From an uncultured Verrucomicrobiota bacterium (GTDB lineage: Bacteria > Verrucomicrobiota > Verrucomicrobiia > Limisphaerales > AAA164-E04): a stretch of 33,698 nucleotides of DNA. This document shows, piece after piece, positions 1-8,849 of this stretch; position 1 is the first letter of the stretch; each line of letters opens with the position of its first letter. The stretch lies in contig CAJXVR010000037.1 of the NCBI GenBank assembly GCA_913061285.1, positions 1-33,698 of the forward strand, written 5' to 3'. The notes below the pieces were generated by a model. It ran no database searches. It had not been told where the DNA came from and saw only the letters and a list, made by a program, of their open reading frames with translations. Made by a program: the position numbers and the translations under genes.

Positions 1-50
1 TACGAGATGTAGAGAGGTCTCGTGGGCTCGGAGATGTGTATAAGAGACAG
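1..50 (+). other. Illumina Nextera library adapter contamination (P7 tail + i7 index GTAGAGAG + read-2 transposase adapter)
   Basis: 1-8 TACGAGAT is the 3' end of the P7 primer CAAGCAGAAGACGGCATACGAGAT; 9-16 GTAGAGAG is an index; 17-50 GTCTCGTGGGCTCGGAGATGTGTATAAGAGACAG matches the full 34-nt Nextera read-2 adapter. Confidence 0.98.
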
Positions 51-52
51 CC

Positions 53-541
53 GACGGAGAGCTCGAGACCGGTATCCTGGCAACCCCAGTGAATGATAGT
101 CTGCTTGAGGAACTCGAGCTCTTCGAAGAACCCTTTTTCCTAGCGGTTCCTACACGGCACCGCCTTGCACGTCAGAACAAGGTTGAGGTGCCAGATCTCG
201 GGACCGATCAACTCCTCCTACTCAAAGACACCCACTGCCTCAAGGAACAGGTAGTTGGGTTTTGCACCGCCCATCGTGTCGATGGAAACCAGCAGTCTGC
301 GGCCTCGAGTATCGCCACTCTGCTGGCCCTCGTCAGATCTCACGGCGGAATCACTTTCCTCCCACAGATGGCAATCGAGCATCCAAACAAACCGACGGGC
401 ATTCGCTGCCTTCCAGTCACCCCCTCTCCCACACGAAAAATTCGTCTTGTTTTCCGCAAGACGTCTCATGTCGGACGCCGGCTTGCAGAGGCCCTTCAGT
501 TGTGTCTCGATCCTCAGTCAAACGCATTAACCATAAGTTAG
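53..541 (+). CDS. oxyR: OxyR-like LysR-family regulator, C-terminal effector domain (5' truncated by contig end)
   Basis: Frame is open upstream of the GTG at 89 to the adapter junction (DGELETGILATPV...). 'LLLLKDTHCLKEQVVGFC' matches the OxyR redox-cysteine region, with the two Cys 9 residues apart, followed by 'GGITFLP'. Confidence 0.8.
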   Translation, partial: DGELETGILATPVNDSLLEELELFEEPFFLAVPTRHRLARQNKVEVPDLGTDQLLLLKDTHCLKEQVVGFCTAHRVDGNQQSAASSIATLLALVRSHGGITFLPQMAIEHPNKPTGIRCLPVTPSPTRKIRLVFRKTSHVGRRLAEALQLCLDPQSNALTIS

Positions 542-626
542 TGACTAAGCATGACACCTCTACATAGACGGCTTGTTATCGAGCCCAAATCTGTCATGAT
601 TCCGCCACAAGCTCTCCCACACGAAA

Positions 627-2234
627 ATGAACATGAAGACGCTGTCCATTCGAATCCTCTTTCTCGTCACGTTATTGGCACCTCGCTTCGGCTACGCTGA
701 AGCGAATCGTCCCAACATCGTCTTTCTTTTTAGTGACGATCTGACCACCCAAGCCATCTCTGCCTACAATTACGGCCTAAAACTTCCGCCGACACCCAAT
801 TTTGATCGTCTGGCACGCGATGGGATGCTCTTCGAGAACAGTTTTTGCGGGAACAGCATTTGCACGCCATCACGAGCAACCGTGATGACCGGTCTCCACA
901 GCCACAAGAACGGCATCGTCAATCTAGGCGGCGCGCTCGATCCACATCGCCCATCGTGGCCGAAGAAACTCAAGCAGAGCGGCTACACCACTGCCGTCTT
1001 CGGTAAATGGCATATGAAGACGAAGCCAAACGGATTTGACGATTGGGAAGTTTTCAGCGGCCAAGGCAGCTACTACAACCCCGATCTTTTTAGCGCCAAA
1101 GGCAACCGACGCGTGGAAGGACATTCTACAGATGTTGTTACCGACGTCGCTTTGAATTGGCTGGATAACCGGGATCACTCTAAACCCTTCGCCCTCCTAA
1201 TTCAGCACAAGGCTCCCCATCGAAACTGGAAACCCAGCATCAAGGAACTCGAACTCTATCGCGACATGACGTTCCCCGAACCTCCGAGCCTTTTTGACAA
1301 CTACGAGAGCCGCATTGCCGCCAAGAACCACAAGATGGGAATCGACGAGCACATGCGCATGGACTCGGATCTCATGATGTTCCGAGGCGACCAAGCCAAT
1401 AGAGTTCTGGGCCGCTTCACCCCAGAACAGCGTGAAGCCTATCTCGCCGCTTTCCAAGAAGAGAATGATGCTTTCATAGCAAATCCGCCAACGGGCAAGG
1501 CATTGGTTCGCTGGAAATATCAACGCTACATGAAGAATTACCTCCGCTGTGTCGCCGGGGTGGACCGCAATGTAGGCAAGGTGCTTGATCGTCTTGACGA
1601 GCTGAATCTTACCGAGAACACGATTGTTGTCTACTGCGCCGACCAAGGCTTCTACCTGGGCGAACACGGATGGTTTGACAAACGATGGGCCTATGAAGAA
1701 TCCCTCCGCATGCCTCTCATCGTCCGATGGCCTGGCACAGTGAAGAAAGGCAGCCGTTCTTCGGCGATGGTTCAAAACATCGACTACGCCCCCACGCTCC
1801 TCGACATGGCCGGAGTCAAACTCGACTGGGAGGTCCATGGCATCAGCCTTCTCCCTTTGCTAAAAAATGGAGGCGCAGCCCCCGAGAACTGGCGCTCAAC
1901 GATCTACTATCGCTACATCGATGGCGGCCACGGAGTCCCGCAACATAGTGCGATTCGAACGAAGGACTTCAAGCTCCTCCATTTCGATCAACCAAGAAAC
2001 GCGGCGGAAGAAGCCAGTATCTGGGAACTCTTCGATCTCAACCAGGATCCTCAAGAGATGCTCAATCTTGCCGGAAAGAGAACCCATGCAACCAAACTTA
2101 AGTCAATGAAGGCGCTCTTTCACAAGACCAAGCAGTATTACGGTGATTCGGACGAAGGAGTTTGGACAAACCGACGAGGCGTGCGATTCGCCGACGAAGA
2201 CTACATTCGCCCTCCTCGTCCTCGACGTCGATAA
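627..2234 (+). CDS. Secreted S1-family sulfatase
   Basis: N-terminal signal peptide; 'NIVFLFSDD' metal site; 'CTPSRATVMTG' formylglycine motif; 'FGKWHM'. Confidence 0.93.
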   Translation: MNMKTLSIRILFLVTLLAPRFGYAEANRPNIVFLFSDDLTTQAISAYNYGLKLPPTPNFDRLARDGMLFENSFCGNSICTPSRATVMTGLHSHKNGIVNLGGALDPHRPSWPKKLKQSGYTTAVFGKWHMKTKPNGFDDWEVFSGQGSYYNPDLFSAKGNRRVEGHSTDVVTDVALNWLDNRDHSKPFALLIQHKAPHRNWKPSIKELELYRDMTFPEPPSLFDNYESRIAAKNHKMGIDEHMRMDSDLMMFRGDQANRVLGRFTPEQREAYLAAFQEENDAFIANPPTGKALVRWKYQRYMKNYLRCVAGVDRNVGKVLDRLDELNLTENTIVVYCADQGFYLGEHGWFDKRWAYEESLRMPLIVRWPGTVKKGSRSSAMVQNIDYAPTLLDMAGVKLDWEVHGISLLPLLKNGGAAPENWRSTIYYRYIDGGHGVPQHSAIRTKDFKLLHFDQPRNAAEEASIWELFDLNQDPQEMLNLAGKRTHATKLKSMKALFHKTKQYYGDSDEGVWTNRRGVRFADEDYIRPPRPRRR

Positions 2235-2262
2235 CAGGCAAACTACCCCGAGCGCACCCGAC

Positions 2263-3237
2263 TTGAATGCTCTGCAAACAGTCAGTGCGACAGGCCCTCG
2301 ATTCATTCGCACAGCCGTCGCCGTCGCCCTAGCTATCCTCGCATCGACGGTCGCTCCAACCTGCCATATGACGGCAGCGGAGCAAAATAAAGGGGCCGCC
2401 CTTGGCATCGGCCCCAGCAATGTTGAGCGAACCTTAACGGCGATCCGCGATCCCAATTCCTCGGTCGTTCTTGTGGCAGCCCACCGAGGCGGCTACAAGA
2501 ACGACAAACTTGACCTCGCTCCAGAGAACTCGATTGAGAACATTCTAAATTGCCAGCGGAAGGGATACGATCTCTACGAAACCGATATTCAGCGCACGAA
2601 AGATGGTCACTTTGTCATCATGCATGATCCGACCATCGACCGAGAGACCAACAGCCATGGGGAGGTTCGCAACCATTCTCTGAAGGCGCTCAAACAGCTC
2701 CACAAGCGATATCGCGATGGCACCTTGTCGACAGCAAGAATGGCGACCTTAGCGGAGTTTCTGACGCAAGGGGATGGACGCACAATATTCAAGGCAGACC
2801 TCAAACCAGGTGTCAGCACCTACTTTAAAGAACTCCTCACGCTTATCGAGGAGCAGGATGGCTTTGACAAAGTCATCTTTCGGGTGCCCTACCATGAACT
2901 GCCGCGATTCATTCAGTACAAGACCGACGGCCTCGTTTGGCCCCGTCACAGCCTCATGTTCCGAATTAAGAATCGATTCGAGTTGGACCACGTCATTAAG
3001 GAATTCAATCCCTCACTCATCCATATCGATGTGAAACGCAACGACCCAGCAAACGACGAAACCCTCGATCTCATTCGCGATGCCCGAGACCGCGGGCTTC
3101 ATATTCAAACCCACGCCGAGGGTGAGCCCGAAGATTGGTCAAAACTTGTCTATGCTGGGGTGCGTATGTTCCATACGAGCGCCCCAGACCAACTCGCGCT
3201 CTTCTGTCGGACACTCAACGCATCAGCCCACCGATGA
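2263..3237 (+). CDS. Glycerophosphodiester phosphodiesterase-like (GDPD) protein
   Basis: 'AAHRGGYKN..LAPENSIENI..GYDLYETDIQRTKDGHFVIMHDPTIDRETN'. The tracked ORF starts at 2143 and overlaps the sulfatase. TTG at 2263 keeps the hydrophobic leader; ATG at 2368 would remove it. Confidence 0.8.
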   Translation: MNALQTVSATGPRFIRTAVAVALAILASTVAPTCHMTAAEQNKGAALGIGPSNVERTLTAIRDPNSSVVLVAAHRGGYKNDKLDLAPENSIENILNCQRKGYDLYETDIQRTKDGHFVIMHDPTIDRETNSHGEVRNHSLKALKQLHKRYRDGTLSTARMATLAEFLTQGDGRTIFKADLKPGVSTYFKELLTLIEEQDGFDKVIFRVPYHELPRFIQYKTDGLVWPRHSLMFRIKNRFELDHVIKEFNPSLIHIDVKRNDPANDETLDLIRDARDRGLHIQTHAEGEPEDWSKLVYAGVRMFHTSAPDQLALFCRTLNASAHR

Positions 3238-3299
3238 GCCACGCCGTCTGCGCCGCCCGAGGGCGAGACAATTCTGCCCAACCCGTCCCAAGAGAATCA

Positions 3300-4736
3300 A
3301 TGAAACCGACTCGATCTAAACTCGCCGCCATTCTACTGTTGGCCCTACTACTCTCCGTCACTGGGCAAGGCGCAGATCGCAAATCGCAAACCGCCCCAAA
3401 CAGACCAGCCAAACCCAACATCATTTTCATCTTCATCGATGACCAAGGTTACTACGACCTCGCTTGCTACGGCGCAACCGAGGTCAAGACTCCGCGAATC
3501 GACGCGATGGCAGCGTCCGGGACACGCTTCACCGACTACTACGCAGCGGCACCCATTTGTAGCCCCTCAAGAGCCGGTCTTTTGACGGGGTGCTACCCCA
3601 GACGAATCGGCAACGAGATTTGGGTACACCGCGCCGATTCCCGCTCAGGAATTCATCCCGACGAACTAACCATTGCCGAACTGCTAAAGGAGAACGGTTA
3701 CACCACTGCCTGCGTCGGAAAATGGCATCTCGGATTTCGCGAGCCATTCCTCCCGCGCAATCAAGGCTTCGATCACTACTTCGGCTTACTTCACAATCTA
3801 GACCCGGTTGAGATCATCTACTTTAAGGACACAGGCGGCGTTCCATTGATGCGCAACGACACCGTTATCAAACGCCCAGCCGATCCCGCCGAACTGACAG
3901 AGCGATATACCGATGAAGCGATTCACTTCATCGAAAAAAATAAGAATCACCCCTTCTTCCTGTATCTTCCACACACCATGCTACATAATCCGCTTGGCGT
4001 TAGCGACGCGTTCAAGGGTAGCTCAAACTGGGGCGAATACGGCGACGCCATCCAAGAACTCGACTACAACGTCGGCCGCATCTTCGATTCGCTAACGCGC
4101 TTCGACATCGATGAGAACACCATAGTGATCTACGCGTCAGACAATGGCCGAGGTCCCGGAAGAACTCCGGAACAGAAGATTCGGGGACGAAAACTTTCAA
4201 CCTATGAAGGCGGTATTCGAGTTCCTGCGATCGCCTGGGGTCCCGGCTTAGGTTTACAAGAAGGGCAAGAATCATCCACTCCTGTTCGTGCCATGGACTG
4301 GTATCCAACACTGGCGACCTTTGCTGGCATACGTGTCCCGGAAGGCAGAACTATTGACGGACGTGATATCAGCCCCTTACTCAAAGGGGAGACTCGCAGT
4401 GTGCCTTCCCCCATGGCAAATCAGTCACTGAACGCCTCCATACCACTACGACGACGATGGGATCCAGCGGGCGAATGGGCGCCCCTCTTCAGCCGCGAGG
4501 AATACAACGATGCTTTTTTCTATCATGGAAGCCACGGTGCACTCGCAGCCGTCCGATGGAGTCATTGGAAACTCACGCTCCACCCAACGCTCCAACTCTT
4601 CGACCTCACCAAAGATCCGGGAGAATCCCAGAGCATGCGCAATCGCGAAATCTCGCGCAAGCTACGCGGCATGACAGTCTTGTTTCAGGAAGAAATGCGT
4701 CTTGACGCTCGCCCCGCAGGAGACGCCCTCGATTGA
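3300..4736 (+). CDS. Secreted S1-family sulfatase (arylsulfatase-like)
   Basis: Start trimmed to ATG 3300 (MKPTRSKLAAILLLALLLSVTGQG signal peptide); 'NIIFIFIDDQG'; 'CSPSRAGLLTG'; 'CVGKWHLG'; 'ASDNG'. Confidence 0.93.
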   Translation: MKPTRSKLAAILLLALLLSVTGQGADRKSQTAPNRPAKPNIIFIFIDDQGYYDLACYGATEVKTPRIDAMAASGTRFTDYYAAAPICSPSRAGLLTGCYPRRIGNEIWVHRADSRSGIHPDELTIAELLKENGYTTACVGKWHLGFREPFLPRNQGFDHYFGLLHNLDPVEIIYFKDTGGVPLMRNDTVIKRPADPAELTERYTDEAIHFIEKNKNHPFFLYLPHTMLHNPLGVSDAFKGSSNWGEYGDAIQELDYNVGRIFDSLTRFDIDENTIVIYASDNGRGPGRTPEQKIRGRKLSTYEGGIRVPAIAWGPGLGLQEGQESSTPVRAMDWYPTLATFAGIRVPEGRTIDGRDISPLLKGETRSVPSPMANQSLNASIPLRRRWDPAGEWAPLFSREEYNDAFFYHGSHGALAAVRWSHWKLTLHPTLQLFDLTKDPGESQSMRNREISRKLRGMTVLFQEEMRLDARPAGDALD

Positions 4737-4758
4737 AGCTTCAAACTCGAATTGAAGC
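4732..4758. repeat. Nested inverted/direct repeat: palindrome TTGAAGCTTCAA followed by TTGAAGC
   Basis: TTGAAGCTTCAA (4733-4744) is a perfect palindrome spanning the sulfatase stop codon. GCTTCAA (4738-4744) also pairs with TTGAAGC (4752-4758). Confidence 0.7.
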
Positions 4759-4827
4759 GACTCATCCGACTATTTTCTATCGTTTCGCTCTCGAGTCCCC
4801 TTGGGCTCGTCCGCTACACTCGCTGAA

Positions 4828-5832
4828 ATGGCAGGAACGGACGCAAAGAAATCAGACGATCGAGACACGTGGAATCACACGACTCCCGTGACGTTCTCGC
4901 CCCTATTTGATTGGCCTCCAAGCCCAAAGGATATTCTCCTCACCCTAACGAAACGTTGGGTCACACTGACGCGAAATGTCCTCTTTCTCTTGATGGCGTG
5001 GTTGGTCTATCGAGTTTCGCTCCAAGATTTGACAACCTTTCAGTCACTGTCAGCGAACTGGATCCTCCCAGTTTTCTTGAGAAACTTCCTTTTCATGACA
5101 CTGATCGCGGGCGGACTTCATCTCTACCTTTTCACCCTGAGAGCCCAGGGAAAGAAGCTCAAATACGACCACCGTGACGATCTAGAAAAAAGCGGAAAGT
5201 TTTCGTTTCGAAATCAAGTCTGGGACAATGTGTTTTGGTCCCTGGCAAGTGGTGCGACAACGTGGTCACTCTATGAAACCTTCTATTTATGGGCCCTAGC
5301 AAATAGAATGGTGCCGAGCTTTGCTATCACTGATCATCCTTTCATCTTTGTCGCCTGGCTCCTCATTCTCCCCGTTCTGACCTCCTCGCATTTTTACCTC
5401 GTGCATCGCTTGCTTCACTGGCCTCCCCTTTACAAACGTGTCCACCGCCTCCACCATCGCAACATACACATCGGCCCCTGGTCGGGGATGTCAATGCACC
5501 CTGTCGAGCACGTCATCTATCTCTCATCCGTCCTCGTGCATTTCGTCCTTCCATCGCATCCCGTGTTGATGCTCGTACACCTGTATAGCCGTTCCCTGGG
5601 GCCCGCGTTCTCTCACTCCGGATTTGAGAAACTATTAGTCAAAGATACCGCCATTTTTGATTCCGCCGATTTCCACCACCAACTGCATCATCGCTTTTTC
5701 GAATGCAACTACGGCACCGTCGACGCTCCCTGGGACCGATGGTTTGGTTCCTATCACGATGGATCCGACGAGGCAACCCGACGGGTTCGGGAACAGAGAA
5801 AGCGCATGTATCGCAGCAAGCCCGCAGACTAA
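4828..5832 (+). CDS. Fatty acid hydroxylase / sterol desaturase superfamily membrane protein
   Basis: Several TM segments plus His-box motifs 'HRLLH', 'HRLHH', 'HHQLHHR', and 'GTVDAPWDRWFGSYHDG'. Start could be TTG 4801 or ATG 4828. Confidence 0.85.
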   Translation: MAGTDAKKSDDRDTWNHTTPVTFSPLFDWPPSPKDILLTLTKRWVTLTRNVLFLLMAWLVYRVSLQDLTTFQSLSANWILPVFLRNFLFMTLIAGGLHLYLFTLRAQGKKLKYDHRDDLEKSGKFSFRNQVWDNVFWSLASGATTWSLYETFYLWALANRMVPSFAITDHPFIFVAWLLILPVLTSSHFYLVHRLLHWPPLYKRVHRLHHRNIHIGPWSGMSMHPVEHVIYLSSVLVHFVLPSHPVLMLVHLYSRSLGPAFSHSGFEKLLVKDTAIFDSADFHHQLHHRFFECNYGTVDAPWDRWFGSYHDGSDEATRRVREQRKRMYRSKPAD

Positions 5833-5883
5833 GAACACTCACATCGGCGGTGAAACCGCTGGTAGATTGATACAAACAGAACG

Positions 5884-7308
5884 ATGAAAACCCTTTTCCT
5901 ACTTCTCTTGTTTTTGCTGGCCAGCCCGATTGCAACGGCACGAGACCACGCAAGACCAAATATCATATACTTGATGCTCGACGAATGGGGCTATTTCGAG
6001 TCGGGCCACATGGGGCATCGTGAACTACTGACACCCAACATTGACCGATTCGCGAGTGAAGGAATGCGCTTTACAAACGCCCTAGCCGGCGCCCCCGTAT
6101 GCGGCCCCACTCGTTGCACTCTACTCACAGGCCTTCATTCAGGCCACACATCCATGCGTATCAACAACGGCTTCGCTCCAATCCGAGAAGAGGAACCAAC
6201 GATTGCGAGCATGTTAAAGAAACGCGGTTACGCAACCGGCGGATTCGGCAAGTGGGGTATCGGAGGTCGCGGCACCTCAGGCGTCCCTGAGAAACATGGC
6301 TTCGACGAATTCTTTGGCTACTACGATCAAGTTCACGCCCACACATTCTACCCCAAGTATTTGATCCACAACAGCGAGGAAGTCCCACTCAAGGGCAACA
6401 AAGGAACGAGCTTCTACGAAGGAGAAACACATGCTCAAACTGAAATATTCAAAGAGTCCGTACGCTTCATTCGCGAGAACAAGGACACGTCCTTCTTCTG
6501 CTACCTCCCCTGGACACCACCCCACGGTCTCTGGGGCATCGACGAAGACGATCCGTCCTGGCAACTCTTCAAGGACAAACCCTGGAAAGCGGGGCAACGA
6601 ACCGAGAACGACGCCAAAGTCTACGCCGCATTCATCCATATGATCGATCGGCAACTTGGAAAGATTATCGCTCTCCTCAAAAAACTCGGGATCGACAACA
6701 ACACCCTCTTCATTCTCTGTGGCGACAACGGCGGCCAAGACTACTTTAAGAGCGCAGAACGCCCTCACGGTTTCTTTGGGCCCAACCTCAACCCAAACAC
6801 CGGAGAACGATTTCGAGCCGGTAAAGGCTCTCTCTACGAAGGCGGGCTCAGAGTTCCCTTTCTAGTGCGTTGGCCCGGACATATCAACGCCGCGTCCGTT
6901 TCCGACCACCTCCTTTACTTCCCTGACGTGATGCCGACCCTAGCGGCCCTCACCCAATCGAAGAGCCCTAAAACGGACGGCCTTTCTTTCCTTCCCACGC
7001 TCCTTGGCAAACCCGGGCAAGCAGAGCACGAATACCTCTATTGGGAATATCAGGGACAAACAGCAGTTCGCGCGAGAAACTGGAAGGCCTATCACTCAAG
7101 AAATGGCGATTGGGAGCTCTACAATCTCGCGAACGACATCGAAGAACAAAACAACCTCGCAGACACCGAGCCAGGAACATTAAGCCGCCTCACAACATAT
7201 GCCAAAATCGCCCATGAACCAGTGAGAGCAGGCAAGATCTACAATCGCACCCTCACGGAAAAAGATCACCGCCAGGCCCCGCACCAGAGAAACCAAAAAA
7301 GGCGTTAA
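5884..7308 (+). CDS. Secreted S1-family sulfatase (CGPTR subtype)
   Basis: Signal peptide MKTLFLLLLFLLASPIATA; 'NIIYLMLDEWGYFESGHMGH'; 'CGPTRCTLLTGLHSG'; 'FGKWGIGG'; 'CGDNGG'. Confidence 0.9.
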   Translation: MKTLFLLLLFLLASPIATARDHARPNIIYLMLDEWGYFESGHMGHRELLTPNIDRFASEGMRFTNALAGAPVCGPTRCTLLTGLHSGHTSMRINNGFAPIREEEPTIASMLKKRGYATGGFGKWGIGGRGTSGVPEKHGFDEFFGYYDQVHAHTFYPKYLIHNSEEVPLKGNKGTSFYEGETHAQTEIFKESVRFIRENKDTSFFCYLPWTPPHGLWGIDEDDPSWQLFKDKPWKAGQRTENDAKVYAAFIHMIDRQLGKIIALLKKLGIDNNTLFILCGDNGGQDYFKSAERPHGFFGPNLNPNTGERFRAGKGSLYEGGLRVPFLVRWPGHINAASVSDHLLYFPDVMPTLAALTQSKSPKTDGLSFLPTLLGKPGQAEHEYLYWEYQGQTAVRARNWKAYHSRNGDWELYNLANDIEEQNNLADTEPGTLSRLTTYAKIAHEPVRAGKIYNRTLTEKDHRQAPHQRNQKRR

Positions 7309-7478
7309 CATCTGCCGAGCCTTATCGTTTCATGCGCTCCGGATGCGAAGGCGCATCGCTCAGGCTAACGGGACTCGGTAATCGACAAGCTTGTGATTTC
7401 TTCCAGAGAATCAGATAAGGCTGATTTGAAATTCCCTTAGATCTAGCCCCCCCACGCTTACATTGGTCGAGACAAGAA

Positions 7479-7700
7479 ATGAAAATTGCCAAAACACCCT
7501 TAGAATCAATCCGAATCAAGTGGACAATCTACGGCATCCTTACGGCAGCTATTCTCCAAGGATCAATCGCGGTAATCAACTTCTTCCTCGGTAGACCAGT
7601 CGATGGACAGGACGTCATTCCTTCTATTGGGGCCGTATTTGCCATTATTTTTGCTGTTCACGGAGCCACCTATTCAGCAGCAAGGACACAGAAGAAATGA
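7479..7700 (+). CDS. Small two-TM membrane protein of unknown function
   Basis: 73-aa ORF with two hydrophobic segments (IYGILTAAILQGSIAVINFF; IGAVFAIIFAVHGATYSA) and a basic C-terminus. Confidence 0.55.
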   Translation: MKIAKTPLESIRIKWTIYGILTAAILQGSIAVINFFLGRPVDGQDVIPSIGAVFAIIFAVHGATYSAARTQKK

Positions 7701-7772
7701 CCACTCACAACAAAACGACAAGGGGCGTTTCCGGAGTGGGAAAACCCAGGGAGAATTTCAGGGAGTAGACAA

Positions 7773-7952
7773 ATGAAAGCAAAGCAGAAAAGCAACAGGT
7801 CTGCATTTGGACTTGGCTTCGGAATACTAGTGGGAGCACTCGTCGGCCTAGCCATTGGGCATCTCGTTTGGGGGCTGCTTGGAGGGATGATGTTCGGTTT
7901 GGTATTCGGGGCAAGATCAGGCGATAAGACAAACGACGATCGAGGCATCTGA
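7773..7952 (+). CDS. Small glycine-rich membrane protein (59 aa), absent from the supplied ORF track
   Basis: MKAKQKSNRSAFGLGFGILVGALVGLAIGHLVWGLLGGMMFGLVFGARSGDKTNDDRGI*; SD-like AGGGAG a few nt upstream; GxxxG-rich hydrophobic core. Confidence 0.6.
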   Translation: MKAKQKSNRSAFGLGFGILVGALVGLAIGHLVWGLLGGMMFGLVFGARSGDKTNDDRGI

Positions 7953-8250
7953 GTTAGGACCTCAAACTAGCCAGAAACCCAAGTCGATCGCCTTCGCTAT
8001 TCAAGGCACGGCAATGACACATTGATCTCGAGGAACAAATGAAACAAAGAATTAAGGACATAGATCTAGGCAACCAAAGGATTGATTCGATTCAGATGTG
8101 AGTACAAGTATCAACTCCCAGTGGGCTATATTACGTCACCGCCTTCAGCACTGTGGTGCCAATAACGATGCCAAAGCAACCACATTTTCCATTGAAAACA
8201 ACCAGCTAGCAACCTACCTTTTCGCCCACTAGCAACCCACTTTCGAACCA

Positions 8251-8475
8251 ATGAACAAACCCATCAAAATTGCTCTTTTGTCTACTGGAGTAGGAACTGC
8301 TGTCGTCATTGCAATCGCTTCGGTTTACCGGTTCACCGATATCAGCGACGACCCGATGCCAGTCGGTGTCGCGGTAGGAGTGTTTGTCGGCATGATCTTT
8401 TCATCGACAAACGCGGCCTACATCCAAGGAAAAAAAGACGCCATAAAGGACGCGAAGACTGTAGATCAAACCTAG
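8251..8475 (+). CDS. Small two-TM membrane protein of unknown function
   Basis: 74 aa; same layout as the 7479 ORF (TM1 - short acidic loop - G-rich TM2 - basic tail 'AYIQGKKDAIKD'). Confidence 0.55.
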   Translation: MNKPIKIALLSTGVGTAVVIAIASVYRFTDISDDPMPVGVAVGVFVGMIFSSTNAAYIQGKKDAIKDAKTVDQT

Positions 8476-8849
8476 CCCCCCCCTCTCGAGAGAAAATCAA
8501 TTGGCTCCTCAATGGAATCAATGGCAGGACGCCATAACCCCTTTGAGAAGGTCTACGGTTGAACTACCCCACTACTCTGGTTTCGTGAAAGAACCGGGCT
8601 CCAGAGGCAGATCTTCGGCCTTCAACCCACTGGTTAACCACCAGCTCATCCCGATCACTCCAACGCGGACGAGAACACTCATCGAAAAATTCCGTCGAAC
8701 CGCATGGATGGAGTTACCTGTGTGCTTAAGCTTAAGCCAGGCAAACGCTTCCTTAGCATTTTCTAGATTTCAAAAGCCCTGCGCACTACCGCTCCACGCG
8801 GCGTTCGTTATCATCTGATGAATTCTTGGCGAAGCTTTAGATCGCTACC

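Noticed and set aside
1197-1838. 213-aa minus-strand ORF inside the first sulfatase
   Set aside because: Antisense to a strongly supported sulfatase coding frame; no recognisable motifs. Shadow ORF.
6277-6768. 163-aa minus-strand ORF
   Set aside because: Antisense to the CGPTR sulfatase; composition reflects the opposite coding strand.
7342-7357. Hairpin GATGCG-AAGG-CGCATC downstream of the third sulfatase
   Set aside because: Only a 6-bp stem with no T-run; insufficient for a terminator call.
8501-8818. 105-aa plus-strand ORF, and a possible integron attC-like GC-rich stretch near 8780-8815
   Set aside because: TTG start, no SD or motif. The GC-rich stretch does not give proper RYYYAAC/GTTRRRY ends or a convincing attC fold.
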